From the NCBI GenBank assembly GCA_947446835.1, contig CANFHS010000058.1:1-11640 (forward strand): a stretch of 11,640 nt of DNA, in the 5' to 3' direction. This stretch comes from Bacteriovoracaceae bacterium (GTDB lineage: Bacteria; Bdellovibrionota; UBA1018). Below the pieces are notes generated by a model. The model had not been told where the DNA came from. It saw nothing but the letters and a program-made list of their open reading frames with translations, and did not search any database. A program made the translations under genes and the position numbers. This document shows positions 1 to 6,099 of this stretch, piece by piece; position 1 is the first letter of the stretch, and each line of letters starts with the position of its first letter.

Positions 1-770
1 CCACCGGGCACTACGCCCAGATCATCCATGATGCGGTCACGGGCATGTTCCGCTTGTCCCAGGCTGCCGACCTGGGCATGGACCAGAGCCACCTGCTGTC
101 GGGGCTCAAGCAGGACCAGCTGCGGCGCCTGATGATGCCGGTCGGAGGCGTCCAGCGCTCGATGGTGGAACGGTTGGCACGCGACCTGGGCGTCACCTCG
201 TTCGATGCCCCGCCCGATGGCCGTTGCTTCGTGGCGGACCCCAAATTCCAGTCCTGGCTGGAGATCAAGGTGCCTGCCAGCCTGCGTCCGACCGGGGTGG
301 TGCGCACCTCGACGGGGCGGGTGGTCTGGGACCACAAGGGCCTGCTTCGCTACCCGCTGGGCGGCGTGGCCGACCTGGAGCTGCAGCTGCAGCCGGGCGA
401 AGAGTACTACGCCTTGGGCTACGACATGCACCAGCAGACGCTGCTGGTCGGCTCGCGTGAGGAGCTGTCGGCCCGTTCTTGCCTGGTGGCGCAGACGAAC
501 TGGATTGTGCCGACGGACCGCCTCGGAACCTTCCGCTGCCTGGCCCGGCTCAGGAATCACCCCGGTCTGGCGCGCTGCCAGGTGGTGCTGTTCGAGAATG
601 ACCGCGCCGCCGTGGAGTTTGACGAGCCGGTGCAGGGATTGTTTCCCGGCGAACCGCTGGTGTTCTACGAGGCGGGCGAAGTGCTGGGAGGCTCCAAGGT
701 GGAGTTCGTGGCCCGGCACGAGAAACTGAAAGCGCAGGAGTTTTGCCGTGAGCCCGAGCTACTCACTTAA
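1..770 (+). CDS. mnmA: tRNA-specific 2-thiouridylase MnmA, divergent, 5' end outside window
   Basis: MnmA makes 2-thiouridine at wobble position 34 of tRNA-Lys, -Glu and -Gln in the cytoplasm, using ATP and a relayed persulfide sulfur. The frame is open from base 3, so the N-terminal ATP-pyrophosphatase half and first catalytic Cys lie upstream; an ATG at 45 is internal. What remains aligns by eye with the second half of MnmA: TGHYA at the left edge, MDQSHLL in place of KDQSYFL, MPVGG for fPlG, a diverged Cys loop that keeps the second catalytic Cys (DGRCFV, codon near 221-223), then the barrel domain ending in FPGEPLVFY and VLGGSKVEF (usual TPGQ.aVFY..vLGGG.I). The family GQRKG segment is replaced by PLGGVADLEL. 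The gene overlaps mtaB by 23 bp, suggesting translational coupling. Assignment rests on motif order; activity is uncertain because several conserved segments are altered. Confidence 0.8.
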   Translation, partial: TGHYAQIIHDAVTGMFRLSQAADLGMDQSHLLSGLKQDQLRRLMMPVGGVQRSMVERLARDLGVTSFDAPPDGRCFVADPKFQSWLEIKVPASLRPTGVVRTSTGRVVWDHKGLLRYPLGGVADLELQLQPGEEYYALGYDMHQQTLLVGSREELSARSCLVAQTNWIVPTDRLGTFRCLARLRNHPGLARCQVVLFENDRAAVEFDEPVQGLFPGEPLVFYEAGEVLGGSKVEFVARHEKLKAQEFCREPELLT

Positions 771-2229
771 GACACTGGGCTGCAAGGCCAACTTCCACGA
801 CACGCAGGTGCTGGAGGCCGAGCTCCGGAAGCGCGGCTGGGTCGCGGCTGCGGACGGGGACGAGTCCTCGGCCGACCTGTGCGTCGTGAACAGCTGCACC
901 GTGACCGACGAGGCGGATCGCCAGAGCCGCAAGGCGGCTGGCCGCCTGTCGCGGGACAACCCGGGCGCCAAGGTGGTGTTCACCGGCTGCGGCGCCGAGG
1001 TCGACCCGCAGGGTCTGCTGGGCGTGCGCGGGGTGGATTACGTGGTGGGAAATCGCGACAAGTCGCGGCTCGTGGACCTGGTGCTGGGCGCGCTCGGTGA
1101 GCGGCCGGTGCCGGGCCAGCCTGCGCAGGCCGAGGCCCCACGCGTGCTGGGAGTGGCTGAAAATTATGCCCAGATGGTTTCGCGCCATCCGATGGACCGG
1201 GAGTGGCCCGCGGTGGAAAGCGTGTTCCACCCCCTTGAGAAGCCCGCCGAAGGCGCGGCCCAGACCCACCGTACGCGCGCTTTCCTGAAGATCCAGGATG
1301 GCTGCAATTCGTTCTGCACCTACTGCATCATCCCCTATGGACGCGGCCCCAGCCGGAGCCTGGGAATTGCCGAGGTGGTGGAGCAAGTCCGTGAGCAGGT
1401 CGAGGCGGGCGTCCGTGAAGTGGTCATCACGGGCATCAATATCGGCGATTACGGGGTGGACTGGAACGGCGGGAAGCCCGCCCTGGTCGAGCTTTTCGAG
1501 GCGATCCTGGCCGAGACCCGTCTGGAACGGCTGCGTGTGAGCTCCCTGGATCCGGTCGAGATCGAGGACGGGCTCTTGTCGCTGATGAGGCGCGAGCCCC
1601 GGTTCTGCCCGCATTTCCATGTTTCGCTGCAGAGCCCGCACGCCAAGGTGCTGCGTCTCATGAAGCGCAAGTACTCGGCGCCCGATGTCGAAGCCTGCCT
1701 CGAGAAGATTGCCCGGCTTCCCGCTCCGGCAGGTGGCGCATTCGTGGGCATGGATGTGATCACGGGTTTTCCGGGCGAAGGGGACGAGGAGTTCGAGTGG
1801 ACGCGTGAACAGCTGGCGCGCCTGCCCTGGAGCAGACTGCACGTTTTTCCGTACAGCGAGCGCGAGGGAACTCCGGCGACGCGTCTGCCGGGCACGGTCG
1901 CGCCTGAAGTCCGCGCCCAGCGCGCCCGGGTGCTGCGTGAGCTGAGCCTGGCGCGCCTGCAGTCCATCCACCGGGCGGCGCTGGAGCACTGCCGGGAAAC
2001 CGGCCAGGTGCTCGAGGACGTGCTGATGGAAAGCCCGGTCCGCGGCCCCGATGGTTCGATGGACTGGGTGGCAGGCTACACCCGCAATTACCTGCGTGTG
2101 CTGGTGCGCGCCGAGGGCGATGCAGCGGCACTGGCCAATCGCACGCTCCGGGTGCGGCCCGATTCGATGATCGTGGACGCCAACGCCGGCGACTGCGCGT
2201 TCCTGGGTACCTGGCTCAAGGAGTCCTGA
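748..2229 (+). CDS. mtaB: tRNA t6A37 methylthiotransferase MtaB (radical SAM)
   Basis: MtaB converts t6A37 to ms2t6A37 in tRNAs reading ANN codons such as tRNA-Lys(UUU), using two [4Fe-4S] clusters and S-adenosylmethionine. The 493-residue protein has the expected order: an N-terminal methylthiotransferase domain starting LKTLGCKAN, with cluster ligands C12, C50 and C81 (NSCTVT, FTGCGAEVD); a radical SAM domain with the CxxxCxxC motif C186/C190/C193 in KIQDGCNSFCTYC; and a C-terminal TRAM RNA-binding domain at about 418-478. The LGCK.N/RTRAFLKIQDGC signature favours MtaB over MiaB or RimO. The start is GTG at 748, preceded by AGGAG at 736-740 with a 7-nt spacer and lying inside the end of mnmA. 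The segment between the N-terminal and radical SAM domains (about 118-172) looks some 25-30 residues longer than usual, making the protein larger than the typical 430-450 residues. Confidence 0.93.
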   Translation: MSPSYSLKTLGCKANFHDTQVLEAELRKRGWVAAADGDESSADLCVVNSCTVTDEADRQSRKAAGRLSRDNPGAKVVFTGCGAEVDPQGLLGVRGVDYVVGNRDKSRLVDLVLGALGERPVPGQPAQAEAPRVLGVAENYAQMVSRHPMDREWPAVESVFHPLEKPAEGAAQTHRTRAFLKIQDGCNSFCTYCIIPYGRGPSRSLGIAEVVEQVREQVEAGVREVVITGINIGDYGVDWNGGKPALVELFEAILAETRLERLRVSSLDPVEIEDGLLSLMRREPRFCPHFHVSLQSPHAKVLRLMKRKYSAPDVEACLEKIARLPAPAGGAFVGMDVITGFPGEGDEEFEWTREQLARLPWSRLHVFPYSEREGTPATRLPGTVAPEVRAQRARVLRELSLARLQSIHRAALEHCRETGQVLEDVLMESPVRGPDGSMDWVAGYTRNYLRVLVRAEGDAAALANRTLRVRPDSMIVDANAGDCAFLGTWLKES

Positions 2230-2236
2230 GCGCTCA
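2227..2236. repeat. Perfect 10-bp palindrome holding both convergent stop codons
   Basis: TGAGCGCTCA is a perfect inverted repeat. Its first three bases are the mtaB stop codon and its last three are the complement of the stop codon of the minus-strand phosphoesterase gene. Flanking bases extend the pairing: GAGTCC at 2221-2226 can pair with GGGCTC at 2238-2243 (one G-T wobble, one bulged C at 2237). This gives a stem of about 9 bp with a GCGC loop. No T-tract follows on either strand, so a classic intrinsic terminator is not supported. A 3'-end hairpin serving both transcripts is possible. Confidence 0.5.
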
Positions 2237-4273
2237 CGGGCTCTTCAACCAGCGGACCGCCTGGTTGTTGGTCAGGTTCACTTCGTTTGTCACCGGCTCC
2301 ACGACCAGGGTGACCGAACCCAGCGATTCACCCGAAGGAATCAGCAAGTCGTGCTCGAAGCGCGCCTGTTCCAGCGGGCCCAGCGCGGGCAGCACGTCGG
2401 GCTGGACCAGATCCGTGTAGGCCGGGTCGCGGGATGTGTCCTGCCCATTCAGGTCGCCCAGGACCCTGAGGCGTGTGCCCTGGGGAGACGCGCTCATGCC
2501 GACGTTGCGCACGGAGACCTGCACCCGGGCATGGAGGCCTTCCATTGTGCGCGACAGCTCCTTGACCTGGATGTCCTCGGCGAACACCGCCAGATCCGGG
2601 TCAAGGCTGCGGATTCGGACGCCCGTGGGGATCTTGTCGGGAGTGACGGGCGAAATGGCGCGGAGGTGGTCGATCATGACCCGCCAGCCTTCGAGGCCCG
2701 TGTCGCGGACCCGGCTGATCGGCACCGCGTTGGGCAGGATCGTGTCGAGGAACTTCAGCGTGGCCATGACGCCTCCGCTGGCGGCCACCTTGTAGGAGCG
2801 CGCGGGGTCGAGCGGTTTACCCTGGATCTTCACTTCCTGGATGATGCTGGATGAGGTCAGGACCGGGCCGGGGTCCGGTGCTGGGAGCCGGAGCGCTTCT
2901 TCGGGCTTGGGGGTGGAGCGCAGCATCGGGTCGTAGACGATGCTCATGCCGGATTCGCTCAGCACCCCGAACTCCGCCAGGAGCTGGTGCGAGAAGAGCA
3001 CGTTCAGCAGCCAGCGCAAGGTCTTGCCGGTCATCTCGAAGGTCTTGAGCGTCCAGGCGTGCCCGGACTGGGGATCGTAGATGGCGGGATTGGAGTTCAG
3101 GACGTCGACCGAGCGCAGCTCGCCGGGATGGAGTTCTCCGTAGATGAAGTTGGACTGGTCGAGCGCGAAGTCCGCGCCCGTGACCTTGAGAAAGGCGTCC
3201 GTGGTGAGGTTGCCCATGCGGTTCTCGGCACCCTTGCGGAACACGTGCGTCTCGTTGTCGGCCACGTGGTCGTCAAAGACCGGCCCGAGTTGCCGCGATA
3301 CCAGGCCCTCCAGGCCGGCCACGCGCGCTTCGATGTCGGGGTCCTGGGTCAGCGAGGCGTCCACGGGGTAGAGCCTGTACTGGTCCAGCGAGACGGTCGG
3401 GCGCCCGGTGCGGAATTCCCCGTCGCGGGGGCGCAGGGTCAGGTCCACGCGGCCCAGGTAGCGCCCCCAGCAGCCCGCCTCGACGACCCAGCCGTCGGCA
3501 GCGTTCTTGCGCCGCACGACAATGGGGCGGGTCAGCTTGAGGTGGTCGTGCGCCCCGATCACCAGATCCACATCGGGCGCGGCCTTGAGCAGGTTCTCGT
3601 TCAGTGAAACGCTGTTGTGCGAAATGGCGATGATGACGTCGACCTGGTCGCGCAGCCTCGAGGCGACCTGGCGCACGAAGGCATAGGGGTCCAGGATCTT
3701 CACCGGCGACATGAACGAGTCGAACACGAACTCGTAGGTGGCCACCCCGATGAAGGCCACCTTCAGGCCCTGGAACTCGCGGATCGTGTAGGGCTGGATC
3801 CACCGCGCGAACTGGTCGGCCCGCGGGTAAGCGGAAAGATCGAAGTTTCCGCCGATCAAGGCCAGGGATGGCGCCGTCTGGTCGATGCTCTTGAGAAGCT
3901 GGTCCGGACCGTTCAGCCAGTCGTGGTTGCCGATCAGGGCCACGTCGTAGCCCAGGGCTTCCATCATGCGCAGGCTCTCGGTGCCCGCACCCAGCGTGTA
4001 GTAGACCGAGCCCTCGGACCAGTCGCCTGCGTCCACGAGGAGGGTGTTTTCGTTCTCGGACCTGAGGCGCGCCACCAGGGTCTTGAGGCGCGAGATGCCC
4101 CCCAGGCCCAGCGGATCGCGCCCGGGACGGTACTGGGAGTGCAGGTCGTTGGTGTGCAGGAGAGTCAGCCGGACTTCTCCGGGCTCACGACGGGCGGCAC
4201 GTGCGGGCGCCTCCGAGCCGAACAGCATGGCTCCCAGGAGGGTCCAGGCGATGAGGGTCAAGATGCGAGCCAC
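2234..4273 (-). CDS. Secreted 5'-nucleotidase-family metallophosphoesterase with C-terminal CARDB-like domain
   Basis: This is a calcineurin-like two-metal phosphoesterase of the UshA/5'-nucleotidase family, probably periplasmic or surface-exposed. I chose GTG at 4273 because it starts a clean signal peptide (ARILTLIAWTLLGAMLF, then cleavage near APARA) and has AAGGA just upstream; an ATG at 4366 adds 31 residues with no ribosome-binding site and spoils the signal. Numbered from GTG (679 aa), the metal ligands are all present: D43 and H45 (HTNDLH), D84 (DAGDW), N116 and H117 (GNHDW), H219 (ISHN), H242 and H244 (GAHDH). The 5'-nucleotidase C-terminal domain follows (ENRMGNLTTDAFL at about 350-362), but the usual GGxR substrate motif is not apparent (FIYGELHPGELRS instead). 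The last ~110 residues (about 563-674) resemble a CARDB/Ig-like domain ending NEVNLTNNQA. The substrate is therefore uncertain. The gene is alone on its strand and convergent with mtaB (4-bp gap). Confidence 0.87.
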   Translation of the reverse strand: MARILTLIAWTLLGAMLFGSEAPARAARREPGEVRLTLLHTNDLHSQYRPGRDPLGLGGISRLKTLVARLRSENENTLLVDAGDWSEGSVYYTLGAGTESLRMMEALGYDVALIGNHDWLNGPDQLLKSIDQTAPSLALIGGNFDLSAYPRADQFARWIQPYTIREFQGLKVAFIGVATYEFVFDSFMSPVKILDPYAFVRQVASRLRDQVDVIIAISHNSVSLNENLLKAAPDVDLVIGAHDHLKLTRPIVVRRKNAADGWVVEAGCWGRYLGRVDLTLRPRDGEFRTGRPTVSLDQYRLYPVDASLTQDPDIEARVAGLEGLVSRQLGPVFDDHVADNETHVFRKGAENRMGNLTTDAFLKVTGADFALDQSNFIYGELHPGELRSVDVLNSNPAIYDPQSGHAWTLKTFEMTGKTLRWLLNVLFSHQLLAEFGVLSESGMSIVYDPMLRSTPKPEEALRLPAPDPGPVLTSSSIIQEVKIQGKPLDPARSYKVAASGGVMATLKFLDTILPNAVPISRVRDTGLEGWRVMIDHLRAISPVTPDKIPTGVRIRSLDPDLAVFAEDIQVKELSRTMEGLHARVQVSVRNVGMSASPQGTRLRVLGDLNGQDTSRDPAYTDLVQPDVLPALGPLEQARFEHDLLIPSGESLGSVTLVVEPVTNEVNLTNNQAVRWLKSP

Positions 4274-4462
4274 TGTCCTTGGTCTTAGTGGAAAGGCGGC
4301 CCGCTTGCAAACGCGAAAGTCCTTGAACCCGTTGAGGATTTTGTCATTTTCTGGGACGCGGCGCATTAGTTTGTGCGATGCGTCTCAATTGTTGACAAAA
4401 CACGGCAGATATTGGAGAAAGTGCTCTGATTTGCAGCATTTGTGAACGCGCAGGATGGGTGA
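4274..4462. promoter_or_regulatory. Intergenic, partly AT-rich divergent promoter region before rnc
   Basis: This 189-bp gap separates the minus-strand phosphoesterase from rnc; about 4367-4445 is clearly less GC-rich than the flanking genes. A perfect TTGACA at 4392-4397 could be a -35 box for rnc-era-der, but I find no good -10 at a 16-18 bp spacing. The opposite strand reads TTGTCA across 4393-4398, a possible -35 for the phosphoesterase, again without a convincing -10. A good ribosome-binding site (AGGA at 4452-4455) lies 7 nt before the rnc ATG. No RNA gene or riboswitch is recognisable. If the phosphoesterase really starts at ATG 4366, the gap shrinks to 96 bp. Confidence 0.4.
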
Positions 4463-5164
4463 ATGAATCTGGAGAGACTACAGGACCGGCTAGGATACCG
4501 CTTCGGTGACCGAGGAATTCTCCTCCAGTCCCTGACGCACACGTCCTATGGCCACGAGTTCCTGAACGAAAAGCCTCTCGCGCTGCGCGACAACGAGCGG
4601 CTGGAGTTCCTGGGTGACGCCATCCTCGATGTGGTGGTCTCGGACATCCTGCTCGAAACGTTTCCCGAAGCGCACGAAGGCCAGCTCTCCAAGATGCGGG
4701 CTGCCGTGGTGAATGAAAAGACGCTCACCGAAGTCGCCAAGAACCTGCAGCTCCAGGATGTGGTCCGCCTCGGCAAGGGCGAGTCCCGGACGGGCGGAAA
4801 CCTGAAGCCCTCGATCCTTTCCAGCACGTTCGAAGCCCTCATCGCGTCGATCTACCTGGATGGCGGATTCAACGCCGTCTACCCCGTGGTCCGTCACCTG
4901 TTCGCCCCGCTCTTCTCGGCCGGCAGCGACCTGATGGCCTTCCAGGACCACAAGACCCAGCTGCAGGAGATCATCCAGGCCAAGTGGAAGGTCACTCCCA
5001 GTTACCATCTGATCCAGACTCACGGCCCGGATCACGCCAAGGTCTTCGAGGTCGAAGTCCGCATCAACGGCAAGATCCTGGGCATCGCCACCGGCCTGTC
5101 CAAGAAGGAAGCCGAGCAGAACGCGGCCCGTGCCGCGATCCAGGCTGTCCCGCCTCCCAACTGA
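4463..5164 (+). CDS. rnc: Ribonuclease III
   Basis: RNase III cleaves double-stranded RNA, chiefly in rRNA precursor processing and mRNA turnover. The 233-residue length is typical. The N-terminal endonuclease domain carries the signature NERLEFLGDAILD (residues 44-56), including E45, E48 and D52, and the second active-site segment SILSSTFEALIASIYLDGG (117-135) with E124. In E. coli RNase III this segment reads SILADTVEALIGG; its active-site Asp (D114) is replaced here by S121. A double-stranded RNA-binding domain fills about 163-228 (KTQLQEIIQ to the KKEAEQNAARAA helix). The ATG has AGGA 7 nt upstream. This is the first gene of an rnc-era-der operon: era starts 11 bp after its stop. The family assignment is secure. 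The Asp-to-Ser change may weaken metal binding, but D52 and E124, the more critical pair, are kept. Confidence 0.96.
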   Translation: MNLERLQDRLGYRFGDRGILLQSLTHTSYGHEFLNEKPLALRDNERLEFLGDAILDVVVSDILLETFPEAHEGQLSKMRAAVVNEKTLTEVAKNLQLQDVVRLGKGESRTGGNLKPSILSSTFEALIASIYLDGGFNAVYPVVRHLFAPLFSAGSDLMAFQDHKTQLQEIIQAKWKVTPSYHLIQTHGPDHAKVFEVEVRINGKILGIATGLSKKEAEQNAARAAIQAVPPPN

Positions 5165-5175
5165 AGGATTTTTTC

Positions 5176-6099
5176 ATGTCCAAATCGGGCTTTGTCGTCA
5201 TCGCCGGGCGCCCCAACGCCGGCAAAAGCACCCTGATGAACCGGATTCTCGGTTCCAAGATCTCGATCGTCACGCCCAAGGCGCAGACCACCCGCGAGCG
5301 CGTGCTGGGCATCCTGACCGGGAAGCAGGGGCAGATCGTGTTCGTGGACACTCCGGGCATCCACAACGCCAAGGAGGGCGGGATCAACGCCTTCATGATG
5401 AGCGAGGTCCGCGAGGCGCTCGCCGGGGTTTCGGCGATCTGGTACCTGGTCGACCCTTCGTCCGTGATGAAGGCCGAACAGGCGGTGCTGGAAATCCTGA
5501 AGGAAGCCTCCGGCGTGCCGGTTTACCTGCTGTGGAACAAGACCGACCTCAAGTACGTCAAGCCGCGCACGCTGATGGAAGAGATTCCCGCCAAGGCCAA
5601 GGAAATGGGAATCGACTTCCGCCAGCAGTTCCAGGTTTCCGCGCTCAAGGGCCGCGGCCTGGCCGAGCTCCTGGCCGCCACCTGGGAGGCGATGCCCGAA
5701 GGCCCCGTCCACTATCCCGACCCCGAGCAGCTTTCGGACCGTCCGGTCCGCTACTTCGTGGCCGAAAAGATCCGCGAGCAGCTGCTGCTGCAGCTGGGCG
5801 AGGAAGTTCCCTACTGCTGCGCCGTCGAGATCGAGCGCTTCGAGGAGGACCCGAAGCTGCCGCGCATCGAGGCGATCATCCATGTGGAGCGCGAGAGCCA
5901 GAAGGGCATGGTTGTGGGCAAGGCCGGTTCCAAGATCAAGGCCATCGGCCAGGCAGCCCGCAAGGAAGTCGAGGCCTTCCTGGGTCAGCAGGTGTTCCTG
6001 GGGCTCAAGGTCAAGCTGCTGAAGGACTGGAGCCGCGACGCCGAGGCGCTCAAGCGTCTGGGCTACAATCTTCCCGCGACCCGTGAGAGGAACTCCTGA
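5176..6099 (+). CDS. era: GTPase Era
   Basis: Era is a GTP-binding factor that binds the 3' end of 16S rRNA and helps mature the 30S ribosomal subunit. The 307-residue protein shows the complete set: G1 GRPNAGKS (11-18), G2 TT at 38-39, G3 DTPG (58-61), G4 NKTD (121-124), G5 SAL (155-157). The family hinge then follows (YPDPEQLSDRPVRYFVAEKIRE, in which DRP.R and AEKIRE are diagnostic), and a C-terminal KH domain (about 232-290) with the RNA-binding loop GKAG at 248-251. The ATG at 5176 is supported by AAGGA at 5164-5168, about 7 nt upstream; an open frame upstream to 4984 lies inside rnc and is not part of the gene. It sits between rnc and der and overlaps der by one base (TGATG), so co-translation is likely. 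Nothing is missing or unusual. Confidence 0.97.
   Translation: MSKSGFVVIAGRPNAGKSTLMNRILGSKISIVTPKAQTTRERVLGILTGKQGQIVFVDTPGIHNAKEGGINAFMMSEVREALAGVSAIWYLVDPSSVMKAEQAVLEILKEASGVPVYLLWNKTDLKYVKPRTLMEEIPAKAKEMGIDFRQQFQVSALKGRGLAELLAATWEAMPEGPVHYPDPEQLSDRPVRYFVAEKIREQLLLQLGEEVPYCCAVEIERFEEDPKLPRIEAIIHVERESQKGMVVGKAGSKIKAIGQAARKEVEAFLGQQVFLGLKVKLLKDWSRDAEALKRLGYNLPATRERNS

Noticed and set aside
763..1989. A 408-codon open frame on the minus strand opposite mtaB.
   Set aside because: The plus strand encodes MtaB with all cluster ligands; the antisense product is an Arg/His/Leu-rich shadow.
2987..4288. Two open plus-strand frames (206 and 223 codons) opposite the phosphoesterase.
   Set aside because: Their products are low-complexity shadows of a gene with every metallophosphoesterase motif intact on the minus strand.
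4392..4420. A full sigma70 promoter for rnc starting at the perfect TTGACA.
   Set aside because: Spacers of 16 to 18 bp lead to GGAGAA, GAGAAA or AGAAAG, none of which resembles TATAAT. I kept only a low-confidence regulatory-region entry.
4984..5175. A 64-codon N-terminal extension of era reaching back into rnc.
   Set aside because: Era begins at ATG 5176 with a good ribosome-binding site and the normal N-terminus just before the G1 loop. The extension is the shifted frame of the rnc double-stranded RNA-binding domain.
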